Positions 9,503-18,850 of a DNA stretch of 29,000 nucleotides are shown piece after piece (the first letter of the stretch is position 1; each line of letters starts with the position of its first letter). The position numbers and the translations under genes were made by a program. The notes under the pieces are model-generated. The model was not told where the DNA came from. It was given only the letters and a program-made list of their open reading frames with translations, and ran no database searches. Source of the DNA: Owenia fusiformis (lineage: Eukaryota; Annelida; Polychaeta; Sabellida; Oweniidae); assembly GCA_903813345.2 (NCBI GenBank), contig CAIIXF020000100.1:1-29000 (forward strand), read 5' to 3'.

Positions 9503-9795
9503 AATCAGTAGATAACTGGCAGAGAGTCTGGTTGAGAAACATTGAGTGTGTGTGTGAATAGAGCCTTCAATTTGTGTTAATCTTTCACATTCATTATGAT
9601 ATACTGTACTTGTATCTTAGCATATTGCTTGAGCTACATCAAGCATGAAATCCCTACCTAACCTATTACTAGCTATGCTTAAATGGTAACAAATACATTA
9701 CTATTATTGCAACAATAAAGGTTTTCATTGACACAAAGTTACACTATCCATGCTCTACATATAGCAAAGAGCAGCTGGAATATTTAGTATTTCAG

Positions 9796-9848
9796 GCCTG
9801 TGGGGCTACACCATAGTAGTTGATGGTCCTGTGAAGAAGCAGATCTGA
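9796..9848 (+). CDS. Candidate terminal exon, unidentified
   Basis: After TTTAGTATTTCAG, the exon reads GC then 16 codons (LWGYTIVVDGPVKKQI) to TGA at 9846-9848. AATAAA follows at 10018-10023. The peptide looks protein-like, but it is short and the acceptor pyrimidine tract is weak. No matching upstream exon was found. I do not recognise the family. Confidence 0.18.
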
Positions 9849-10065
9849 CCCTTTTTTGTTCTTCACTCGTCATTCCACAGTTTCTGCTGCTGATTTTGTA
9901 ACTCTTACACAGAATTTTATTCCTACCCTCTGTTCAATTTTATCAATTTGAAAAAGTTCTGGTAGCATATTTGACAGACAAAAAAGGATGAGATGCAAAC
10001 AACTTTAGTCTGTTTTGAATAAAATTAGTTAAAGCACTCATTCTCAAAATCATCAATTTTAGGGG

Positions 10066-10440
10066 ATTTTTTCAAATGTTGCCCTTGCGCTTTTTAACAT
10101 GACTTTAGCTTTCAAATGATACTGCAGCTTGGGCTGTATTCAAATATCTGTGTTTTAAGTTGATGCCCTTGTGCCTTTTAATATTGAGTTTGTACTTTCA
10201 AATGTTGACTCGTGTGCTTTTATTGAACATTTGTGTTTTGAAATGTTGCCCTTGTGCCTTAGCTTTCAAATTTTGCGCTTATGCCTTTTAATATTGATTC
10301 TGTGCTTTCCAATTTTGCCCTTATGCCTTTAAATATTGATTTTGTGCTTTCAAATATTGCCCTAATGCAAATTTTGCCAATTGTGATTTCAATCAAATAC
10401 CTGTTTTTGAAATGTTGCCCTTGTGCATTAAATATTTGCA
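10066..10440. repeat. Degenerate minisatellite, period about 42 bp
   Basis: The unit is roughly TTGCCCTTATGCCTTT followed by AATATTGATTTTGTGCTTTC and AAA. The clearest pair starts at 10279 and 10321 (42 bp). Flanking copies drift in length (42-48 bp). The short minus-strand frame here simply repeats a 14-residue pattern (ESTKSIFKGIRAKL...), as expected from a multiple-of-three period. Confidence 0.65.
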
Positions 10441-11227
10441 TTTATTAATGTTAGCACACACATTTTAATTTAAGCAACATGTATGATTAATTCTCCAATT
10501 TGTTTACTACCGCCTTAAATATACAGGCAATTTATCTTGCAATAAATCTGTGACATCGTATCAAATGATGAATTTACTTAAGATCCAAAATGCTAAATTA
10601 TTTAAATTCTCAAAAATGTTGAAATTCTCCAAATTCCAAAACTTTGCATGCATCTCATCCTTGAACTACTTATTCCCTTACAGAATTTACACATTGTTTT
10701 TGGATACTTAGAAATACATTTTAAATGTTATATTTAATTTCAACATCTATCAAACCATCCATCTAATATTTATCTATCTACTCTATCAGGCTAATACATG
10801 AACTTCCCTAAATAATACTATTAAGAGAAAATTTAAATGTCTATTGTAAGGTGGGTTATGTATGTTGTGTAAGCATATCTATCCTCCACAAAGAGACATG
10901 GCAGTTTCCTAATTTCTCTTAATCTTTTTCAAACACTTCAATTTTAATACAAATTTAATTATTGCAAATATTTTCAGAAAAATATTAATACTGAACATTA
11001 GCCCTAATTAAAAGTTTCCGCAGGTGCATGACGAGCAAAATTTGGTGATCTGTCAACTCGATTAACTCAACTGTTAGCTTCAGATTTATTTAAACAGGTT
11101 CATAAACAAACAAAATAGTGAACAAATACAACTAGAAAGCAACACAAAAACCTTTTTATCTTATTATCTTAGTGTAGAGGATAGATGGAGCTGAGTTTGG
11201 ATGGACTCTCTGCCAGGAAGAAAAAAA
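10441..11227. other. Single-copy AT-rich DNA
   Basis: I see no repeat, no recognisable exon and no element ends. Several A/T homopolymer tracts and one isolated acceptor-like TATTTTCAG (10978) lead to an immediate stop. Confidence 0.45.
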
Positions 11228-11416
11228 TTATACATACCATTCCCCGTCAATAACCACTACTGGAACATCTGCTTCCACTACTACTCTCAGCTTATACAAA
11301 CTGCTTATTATCCAGTTCCAGGACTATATGTGAGGATAAGGTTGTAGTATATTGATAGGCCAGCTTACACTTACCAATAACTCCAACTGCTATGTCTCAG
11401 AATTCAGGATGTAGGG
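11228..11416 (-). pseudogene. Frame-broken exon or retro-relic of an unidentified gene
   Basis: On the minus strand a strong acceptor-like tract (TTTGTTTTTCTAG) precedes three successive protein-like segments in different frames: PYILNSET, then AVGVIGKCKLAYQYTTTLSS and HIVLELDNKQFV, then KLRVVVEADVPVVVIDGEW. Each segment ends in a stop just where the next begins, so single-base frameshifts would join them. The joined order looks like one beta-rich, Val-rich domain. I do not recognise it. A donor-like GTATGT follows GAATG at the end. It could instead be an exon pair with a 51-base intron (donor GTAAGTG at 11374; acceptor CACATATAG), but stops in the first part argue against that. Assembly indels are another explanation. 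Confidence 0.3.
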
Positions 11417-11472
11417 CTAGAAAAACAAATTGATTTGAATTAAAAACAAGACATATGGTGATATCACCCTAG

Positions 11473-11727
11473 GAAGATGGACTATCCAAAAACAATGAGT
11501 GCAGGTATTATGTGCATGAGGTGAGTAAAAAAGTCGTTTTCAAATTTGATAATTTCATTAACTAAGGCTTAATGAGTACTCAATTTAACTCATACATGTG
11601 TAGTGGACACCTTAGAATAAGGAAATTTGAAATTGAATTTGAAAATGCGTTGTTTATACACTATTTACAGCTTTCATTTAGTATTGATGATCAAAATGAT
11701 CATCAGATTGTAGATAAAGAAAATTAG
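11473..11727 (+). CDS. Candidate last two exons of a plus-strand gene
   Basis: Exon 11473-11520 follows ATATCACCCTAG and ends GAG|GTGAGT. It reads EDGLSKNNECRYYVHE. Intron 11521-11670 ends CACTATTTACAG. The last exon continues in phase 0 as LSFSIDDQNDHQIVDKEN to TAG (11725-11727). AATAAA lies at 11839-11844 with a short T/A-rich tail after it. The phase match and the poly(A) signal are encouraging, but exon one has a poor pyrimidine tract and the AT-rich background makes such matches cheap. It directly abuts the minus-strand relic at 11228-11416, so at most one is likely a live gene. Confidence 0.2.
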
Positions 11728-11884
11728 ATTGTATGATAGTATTTGTGAAACAATGCATGTTGTTTTTTAACTGTATAATTATATGTAAATGTCTTGTAAT
11801 TGATTTTGAGAGGAAACCAAGTGTTTGGTTTGAAACACAATAAAATCTTGAATCTTAATGTAAAGTTTGAACCACTTTGGCTTA

Positions 11885-12650
11885 TATTGTAGTCTTACCC
11901 AATCTATTTATAATTCATCATTCATGCCTGTCCCTGAAGATGATATATTGCTGAGGGACTGGATCAATATCCATTTAGCCATTTAAAGGGACAGTGCTTG
12001 TAAAGTAGTTTACATATTAATGAACACTTAAGTATTTTGAACAGAGAAACAAATGGATCAATCTATCTTGAATTCATTGCTCATCCCTGTTCATGATGAT
12101 ATATTGCTGAGGAACTTGATCAATATCCATTTAGCCATTTAAAGGGACAGTGCTTGTAAAGTAGTTAACATATTAATGAACACTTAAGTATTTTGAACAG
12201 AGAAACAAATGGATCAATCTATCTTGAATTCATTGCTCATCCCTGTTCATGATGATATATTGCTGAGGAACTTGATCAATATCCATTTAGCCATTTAAAG
12301 GGTCGGTGCTTGTAAAGTAGTTTACATATTAATGAACACTTAAGTATTTTGAACAGAGAAACAAATGGATCAATCTATCTTTAATTCATTGTTCATGCCT
12401 GTCCATGCTGATATATTGCTGAGGAACTTGATCAATATCCATTTAGCTATATAAAGGGACGCTGCTTGTAAGGTAGTTTTCATATTAATGAACATTAAAA
12501 CATTTTAAATGAAGAAACAAATGGGTTAATCTATTTTTAATTCATCATTCATGCCTGTCCCTGAAGATGATATATTGCTGAGGGACTGGATCAATATCCA
12601 TTTAGCCATTTAAAGGGGCACTGCTTCTGAGATAGTTCTCACCCTGCTAG
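11885..12650 (+). repeat. 156-bp tandem satellite, about five copies
   Basis: The word TGATATATTGCTGAGG recurs at 11941, 12097, 12253, 12409 and 12568, giving periods of 156, 156, 156 and 159. Copies contain TCAATATCCATTTAGCC and CATATTAATGAACA. Copies two and three are nearly identical. The first and fifth copies share CCTGTCCCTGAAGATG and GAGGGACTGGATC, which the three inner copies lack. No coding potential is seen. Confidence 0.9.
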
Positions 12651-13312
12651 TAAGGTAATTCCCCAAAGAAATAATGAAACTAAGCCTTTTAAACTTGTAA
12701 CCCCCCCCCCCCCGACACCTAATTATTTCATGCGAATTGGTTATTTTGAAAAATAATGCTAATAAGATTGGAGAGTCTATCACCTTTAATTAACATTTGT
12801 TATTTGAAAATGCCAAATCAATATATAATATACTGGAGATTTGAGTTGAATATCTGGGTTTTGTGATTTTAGTATGTTGCCATTTGTGCCCTGCCTTTTA
12901 TAATAATGTTTTAATATTTCCTCTAGACTGAATGTCTATGATAAAGCTAAGTGAATACCAACTTAGGTAATCAAACTATTGCCAGATTGCTGAGAACACC
13001 TTGATTAAGATTGACTTTTTCATATGATAACAGTGCATCCCAATAAAAACACAACAAGCAGAACCATTGTAAAACCAAAAAAAAACAGTGATGATTAGAT
13101 AAATTTCAAAGTTTATCATAAAGCTACGTGTCTCATCTTTACAATGATATGTCATTTGTTCATTATGTGATCATTGACCACTGAATAATCATTATTTTGC
13201 ATGCATGGGAGTTAGGGTGTTTAGAAATCTCACTTTTTTACCAGAGAGCTAAGCACATATGGGTTCCCATTCCTTTTACACTACTGTAACTAACTTTATT
13301 GTAAAATTTCAG
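12651..13312. other. Single-copy DNA with a C tract
   Basis: There is a 13-bp C run at 12701-12713. The remainder is AT-rich and shows no exon. The segment 13035-13092 has an inverted partner at 14961-15013. Confidence 0.4.
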
Positions 13313-13372
13313 ATTGCTAGGATGATGTCTTGGTTCTTGGAATCACACCTGAAATATCAGCCATTTTGGTGA
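13313..13372 (+). CDS. Weak candidate terminal exon
   Basis: An acceptor with a CTAAC branch-like word (GTAACTAACTTTATTG, then TAAAATTTCAG) is followed in phase 0 by IARMMSWFLESHLKYQPFW and TGA. It could be an alternative end to the plus-strand exon at 11473-11520, which also ends in phase 0. Nothing else supports it. Confidence 0.13.
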   Translation: MARMMSWFLESHLKYQPFW

Positions 13373-14232
13373 AAATTCACCTTTTTCATGAATTGCGTTC
13401 AATTTCAAATGACTTTATTTCTTAACTTAATGTTCTCTAATGGCATGCAATGGTCCTTTTTCCATATAGCTTTGAAATCTCGTTCTCGTTTTTCATGAGA
13501 TTTTAGGAGATCTGCACTTTTAACCATTAAAAACTAACGTTTTCTTCCATCTGATGGCATATTTGAATTCTGTGAGTAATTCTCTCTCAAAACAACTTTG
13601 ATTTGCACTGTTATTTACCATTATTCAAATTCTAATGATTTTCTGGTTGTCTAAAAAAGGTCGGGCTAAATCCCCATAGACACAATGCTGAAAAACCTTC
13701 AGAAGTTCATTTACTCTTACAAGGATCACAATTTTTATGTGAAATCACAATCCTGAATCCACATGTCAATAAGATCATATAGTTACATTTCAATGATGTT
13801 TTAAGTTGATCCAAATGGAATTACTTCTTAAATCAAGAAATTAAATGACTCTGGCAATACATTTACATGTATTCTAGCCCTACCCAAGCTCTACCCATAC
13901 CCATGATGCCATCTATTTTTCATTTATATGGAAAAGGTCAATTCAAAAAAAGCTTTTTACCATGTTACTTCAGTATACAAGTCAAGTTAAATATTTTCCC
14001 TGCCATTTCTGAGTTTAACTGTTGAAATACACTGTAATTTACCACTTTAATACTGCATATGAACATGATTGTTCCAGATTGTAAATTTGCAAGATTCTTG
14101 TATAAAAGTCATAAGTCTAATAGTATTGTTATCTGTGGTAATTTAAAAATTGTTCCTCCTAGTATCATTTGAGTTGTTAATTGATAAACATTGTTATCCT
14201 TGAAAGCTTTTCCATCAGTAGGTATGATTCTT
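13373..14232. other. Single-copy AT-rich DNA
   Basis: I see no supported exon, repeat array or element end. Small hairpin-like words (AAATCTC to GAGATTT near 13476-13505) are within chance for this composition. Confidence 0.45.
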
Positions 14233-14627
14233 AAAGGACGATTCTCGGTTTGTAGAACAGTCTCCTGGGCTAATAATTTTTTTCATGAAAAATATAGAAA
14301 TATTACCCAAATTAAACTATGAATATTCAAAAGAGGACATTTAGATCTACAAGATGTAAAAATAACAAATTGGTCTGAAGCAGGGATAACGCTCAATTTG
14401 ACCGATTCAACAAATTACAAAATCTTGATTTGGGGAAAGAAGTTCATCAGTGTACTGCGCGAATATTTTTTTGCGAAAAATCTAGAAATATTACCCAAAT
14501 TAAATTATGACTATTCAAAAGAAGACATTCAAATCTATGTTATGTAAAAAAATCAAATTTGTCCGAAGCAGGGATAATGCTCATTTAGATTGATGAACTT
14601 TGTTCTCCAAACCGAGAATTGTCCTTT
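14233..14627 (+). mobile_element. Spy-like non-autonomous DNA transposon, copy 1
   Basis: AAA (14233-14235) and TTT (14625-14627) flank an element whose ends are GGACGATTCTCGGTTTGTAG and the near-perfect inverse CTCCAAACCGAGAATTGTCC. It is about 389 bp without the flanks and has no coding capacity. The interior contains two direct copies of a segment of about 188 bp (anchor AGAAATATTACCCAAATTA at 14296 and 14484). It is the same family and orientation as the copy at 22379-22772, which shows the insertion chemistry more clearly. Ends differ at two positions, so this copy is older or from a different source. Confidence 0.7.
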
Positions 14628-15213
14628 CATATATCTGTATATATATAGATATGATGCAGAATACAGCCATTCTTGAGGTGGTACATGTAGCTTCATCTAA
14701 TCAATATGTACATCATAACTCAAAGCGGTTAAAAACGCTGGACTTGGATTTTGAAAGTGGTACCTAAATAAATGGTGAGGGAGGAGTATAATATTGTCTC
14801 TTTATACATTAGATCATTCATCAGTTGAACTTTCATGTCAAACTTAAGGAGAGCTTTCAGCATTCCTGATAATGACACTTTTTCACATCAGTTGAATCAA
14901 ATGGTGCTGGATTCATTCAGAGGCCTCATTTTTAGAAACCCTTGAAGGTTACACTTATATCACTGATTTTATTGTTTTACAATGTTTTTGCTTGTTGTGT
15001 TTTTTGGATACGCTGTATTATATATCTAGGGGTTATTTCATGGTATGCATTTTCAATATGTTTCCCTTAGTGTTTTACCTTAATGATGTTTTAATATGTG
15101 GACTGATGAATGGTCAATTAATGTTCATGAGTGAAGCCTAACATACTCCTAAAATGATACTAAGAATGAATTCCATAATAAAACTAGACAATTGCAACTC
15201 CGCGGAGTAGCAA
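14628..15213. other. Single-copy AT-rich DNA
   Basis: A TATATATAGATAT stretch lies just right of the Spy-like element. The perfect palindrome ACTCCGCGGAGT (15197-15208) lies just left of the next element. No exon was supported. Confidence 0.4.
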
Positions 15214-15786
15214 ATCCCAACGAACAAAATATCAATTACAGAATTCCAATCAATTATACTCATTACTTTGGTTAAAATTGAAAAATTTAGATTTTAGAAT
15301 TACAAATTGCTGCAAAGCAGCCATTTTGAATTTTCTGAGGTACAAATCTGAAGAATAATACCATGATTGTGATCTACTCCAAAATTCCTTCAATTTGAGT
15401 ATAATATAGCCATACATTGAAGGGATCGAAAAATTATTGCGAAATCGTACATTAGACGGCCATTTTGAATTTTACAAGGCTCGAATCAGAAAAAAGATAC
15501 AATATTTGCAATCTACTCTTAATTGCCTTTCATTTGAGTATAATAAAGCTATACTTCAGAAAGATCTAAAAATTAGCGAAAATTACTGTTTTCCTGACCC
15601 CCCCATACACGGCCCCTGGGGGTCAGCATGAAAAACACGGAATACATGTGAAATAGATAAGTGTTGTGAATATACTACCAAAATTTCAAACAATAATATT
15701 AATCACTTTGGCTTAGAATGAAAAATTTATGATTTTTGCGAAAAAGTGGCTTCACTATATCCATACTGAACTTCATTCGTTGGGAT
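15214..15786. mobile_element. 573-bp element with ATCCCAACGAA ends and internal repeats
   Basis: ATCCCAACGAA (15214-15224) pairs with TTCGTTGGGAT (15776-15786). TAG lies just outside on the left and CTA on the right, allowing a TA target duplication. Inside are two direct monomers about 139 bp apart (GCCATTTTGAATTTT at 15320 and 15459), and a strong GC stem CTGACCCCC...GGGGGTCAG (15594-15626). The open frame 15437-15631 crosses a monomer and the stem and is not a gene. Confidence 0.45.
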
Positions 15787-16199
15787 AACTAAATGCACTG
15801 AATGACCTTAGTTTTAATCTGAATGACCTAATTTTGTTTTGAATACTGTAAATTCATAATTGATAAAAGTAACTATTTCTATATTATTTTCAATGAAATC
15901 TTTGGGGGCAATTTTTGGATCCTTTGGAAAAACTCCTCTGCATTTTAAACATGAGATTGTTGACAAAAACATCCTGTTTCTGAATCTGTACATTTATCCC
16001 ACTACCCCTATGGAAAAATTAAGAATAGCTGCCCCTCTTGGGTCACTTGTAAAATACAGAGAACTGTTTGATATGGCAAAATTGACAAAATTACAAATAG
16101 AAAATTGTCATGTTATTGAACTTGGCGAGAAGGTAACGATGATTTGAGCTGGTCCCATACTGTGATGTGAAGAAAAATTTATTACAAACGAAGCGCAAA
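15787..16199 (+). other. Open stretch of uncertain meaning
   Basis: A 95-codon frame runs from 15860 to 16147. Its middle reads TPMEKLRIAAPLGSLVKYRE and LFDMAKLTKLQIENCHVIEL, less biased than random AT-rich DNA. It has no recognisable domain and no convincing splice sites, and it starts with a hydrophobic AT-rich run. It may be a relic of an element or a host exon; I would not call it a gene. Confidence 0.25.
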
Positions 16200-16520
16200 T
16201 ATCATAAAACAACACACCAGAAAGGCCACCATTTTCAAAATGGTTGCTCACTAGCCAAGTTGTCATCAGAAGAAATAATATGCTTTTAAGTAGCCACCTC
16301 TTGTAAAACCGCACACGTACTTGTAAAATAACACACATAAAAATGGTGGCCATGTTTCAAAATGGCCGACTACTCTCTAAAGTTTTATTAGACAATGTGC
16401 CATGCTTAAAGTATTCACATATCAAATATGAACAAAATCGCTCCGCTACTTTTCAAGTTATAGTAAAATATGTTAAAATGGTGGCCATTTTTCAAATTTT
16501 TTTTCAAAATGGCCGCCTTG
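16200..16520. repeat. Tandem repeat with AAAATGGTGGCC / AAAATGGCCG words
   Basis: AAAATGGTGGCCAT followed by TTTCAAAATGGCCG occurs near 16340 and again near 16475 (period about 135 bp). An inverse version (GCCACCATTTTCAAAATGG) lies near 16220. It is related by this word to the satellites at 3495-5575 and 16880-17330. Confidence 0.55.
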
Positions 16521-16879
16521 TATTACACTCCCAGTGATTGGGAAAATGGGACGGAGGGGGGGAGCAGGCAATTTCTGCTCGATATTTCAACGAATATTTC
16601 AAGAGAAAGCTTATAGTTGAATTGCTGTATGAATAGCGCACAGTATGGTTAAATATGTGAGGTATTCAAGGATTTTTTTTAACCAATAATCTCTTAAGGT
16701 ATAAGATCTATTAAACAAGGCACAGAGAGAACAAAATCGTACCTAACTCACAACAGTTTGGGCTTGTTGACCAGGAAAGCAAGATTGCCACAGAAAGTTG
16801 ATCAGCTCTTAGACTAGAACTTCTTGCCAAGCAGGCAATGAGCGTGTGTAAAATTTGCTATGGCTTCTCTTGAATAATG
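16521..16879. other. Spacer between repeat blocks
   Basis: A G-rich run (GGGACGGAGGGGGGGAGC) at 16549-16566 is the only marked feature. The right half may hold a very diverged extra copy of the following 155-bp repeat (GACCAGGAAAGCAAGATTGCC near 16769). Confidence 0.35.
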
Positions 16880-17330
16880 ACAAGATTTATCTTAAAACTT
16901 CCAAAATGGCCATCAAAAAGTTAATCAGCTCAAGACTATGTCTCATATGTAAAAATTTGAAGTAAATTTGTCAAATGGTTTGGCTGGAAACCTGTAAACA
17001 AGCCTTAGTGGTAGACAAGATTTTAGGATGAAAAATCCAAAATGGCCGCCCCATGCCAAAAATTGGTCAGTTCTAAACTTTCATACGTACGTAGAAACAT
17101 CCCTAAAAAATTTCAGATGAATCCCTCAAAGGTTTGGCAGGAAACCTGTAGACAAACCTTGACAGACAAGATTTTAGGACGGAAAATCCAAAATGGGCAC
17201 TTTAATGTTTACCCAGAATGTTCAAAACTAATCAGTTCTAAATTTTTATATGTAGAAACCTCCTTGAAAATTTCCATGAATCCCTTTGGTTTGGCTGGAA
17301 ACCTGTAAACAAGCCTTGACAGACCAGGTC
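16880..17330 (+). repeat. 155-bp tandem repeat, three copies
   Basis: GGAAACCTGTA recurs at 16986, 17140 and 17297 (154 and 157 bp apart), each followed by ACAAGCCTT or ACAAACCTT. Each copy also has CCAAAATGGCC or CCAAAATGGGC, and one has TTTACCCAGAATG then AAAACTAATCAG. The order of words matches the 145-bp monomer at 3495-5575, so these are diverged members of one superfamily. Confidence 0.7.
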
Positions 17331-17439
17331 TTAGAGACATTTAGGCATTCTAATACTCATCACATCTTTCTGTCTTCAACTAGAAATACCTTCTAGAAAG
17401 AAGCTAACAGAAGGCAATGAATTCTCATGATGGCATTTG

Positions 17440-17690
17440 GGACCCAAGACCATCTAGGAATTTCAAAGGGACAAATCATAAAGATAATACAATATTTGAG
17501 ATCTAAGGTATTATGTAACCATTCTTAGAAGAGATCTTAAGTAAAAGCGAATTCCTGCTCAAGGCAGCCACTTTGATTTTCTTGATGCACAAACCAGAAA
17601 AAACAATACCATAATTGTGTTGTTCTCAAAACGCCCTCAAACTGAGTATAATATTGCCATACTTTAACCTGCTTGTTTCGAAAAAACACA
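17440..17690 (+). repeat. Two further monomers of the 15.3-kb repeat family
   Basis: GCAGCCACTTTGATTTTCTT then AATACCATAATTGTG and TGAGTATAATATTGCCATAC (from 17566) parallels the monomer at 15319-15440. The preceding part (AGATAATACAATATTTGAGA, then AGAGATCTTAAGTAAAAGCG) parallels the monomer at 15459-15590. Here they lie outside a TIR element. Confidence 0.6.
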
Positions 17691-17860
17691 ATCTTGGGTT
17701 GTTCCCAGGGTCCCATCCATCTTTACCCCATGCAAGATATTGCATCTTTTATCATAAAAAGTCACACGTGGAAGATGAGATTTACTTGTGACATCACTTG
17801 TTTAAAAACATCAATAACATAGCAACAAATATACTGCGTTTTTGGTTTCATGATTCTTAC

Positions 17861-17926
17861 CGTATAATACATTTCCAGTAACCTTCCATTAAGCGGTGGA
17901 AGATATCGTTGAATTGTGGCGCCCAT
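17861..17926 (-). CDS. Candidate first coding exon, unidentified
   Basis: On the minus strand ATG (17926-17924) opens 22 codons beginning MGATIQRYLPPLNGRLLE and ending ACG|GTAAGAAT, a good donor at the exon edge 17861. An in-frame TAA lies two codons before the ATG, so this ATG would be the start. The outgoing phase is 0, the same as the incoming phase of the broken relic at 11416, but 6 kb of repeats lie between. The composition is protein-like; I do not recognise it. It is short, so chance is possible. Confidence 0.27.
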
Positions 17927-18719
17927 GTATTATATACGATCAAATGATCATACGCTGGAGTTTCCATTTCGTATAAGCTTAGTCTCATTTAGTTCATTAA
18001 AGCATAACGCAAACTATAAAGAAGTTTGATTCGAAGAAAACTAAAAATATCGAAATCGACACTTTCTTTCTGCAGTAACTTTCGCTTGATACCAGTGATC
18101 AGTTTGACAACATTTATACGAGGGATACTTGACTGGATCAATATTTGAACTTCCACACCAAAACTTATGCGATTTGAAGTAAATAATGAGTTCTTGACTT
18201 TATACTGTGAGTTTACTTCTCACAGCTTATGCGTCACCGTACAAATCTGATCTTTTTTAAATATACACAATGAATGGTTATTTGCTGAATCTTCGCCCGT
18301 TCTAAAATGTGTATTTAACAAATACATATTCTCATAAAAATAATCCATACTCTCAGACGGCAGGGAAAATAATAACTAAAAGAAATTTATGTGAAAAACA
18401 CCCCTTTTCACCAAGGGTCGATTATGTGGGCCGATTCACTCAGAAAAAATCCGAACAGTGCTCGTAAAACGTTTATCATGATTAGAAAGTTAAAACCATT
18501 TCGAAGAGAATGCTGTTTTTATTTCACGTGAAATCGTATTTGTTTTCATCAAATTAATTTTTTTAGAACCCTTATCATAGTTTTTGCTTCAAAGCAGTCG
18601 ATTTGCGTCACCATACTAAAAACTGTACTCCGTTATTTTTTTACATCGATGGTTAGGCACGTGTTAGAGAAGAGAATTGGATGTTTACGAAGTTCTTCCT
18701 GGGCCTGTGTTTTGCACAT
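17927..18719. other. Single-copy DNA upstream of the candidate exon
   Basis: No repeats from the other families occur here. CpG words are a little more frequent than elsewhere (for example near 18220-18300 and 18595-18650), and a GCGTCACC word occurs twice (18230-18237; 18604 GCGTCACCAT). This might be promoter-proximal DNA for the minus-strand exon at 17861-17926, but there is no clear core promoter. Confidence 0.3.
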
Positions 18720-18850
18720 ACGTGTACTTGCACCACAAAATTTCACTTTTTCCGTGCAGAATTTGGCGCAGAATTTTATAAATCAATCAGAATTTGGCTT
18801 TTTCATGCAGAATTTCTGGGCAGAATTTGAATTTTTCTCATGCAGAAAAC
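18720..18850 (+). repeat. Cluster of degenerate GCAGAATTT words
   Basis: GCAGAATTT occurs near 18758, 18772, 18808 and 18823, with a partial copy at 18842, often with TTTTTC ATG in front. It produces the repeated FxVQNLAQNF / FFMQNFWAEF pattern within the open frame 18649-19041. I read this as a simple repeat rather than a protein. Confidence 0.5.

Larger units (their letters stand above)
13035..15013. repeat. Diverged inverted repeat pair about 1.9 kb apart
   Basis: Plus-strand 13035-13092 contains AACACAACAAGCAGAACCAT and TGTAAAAC. Positions 14961-15013 contain, in inverse order, GTTTTACAATG and TTTTTGCTTGTTGTGTTTTT. The flanking ATCACTG words also correspond. Both sit next to otherwise unlike DNA. 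These may be two old copies of one short interspersed element in opposite orientation rather than termini of one element. Confidence 0.4.

Noticed and set aside
15860-16147. 95-codon plus-strand frame
   Set aside because: Not called as a gene: no recognisable domain, no splice context, AT-rich hydrophobic start. Noted as an open stretch only.
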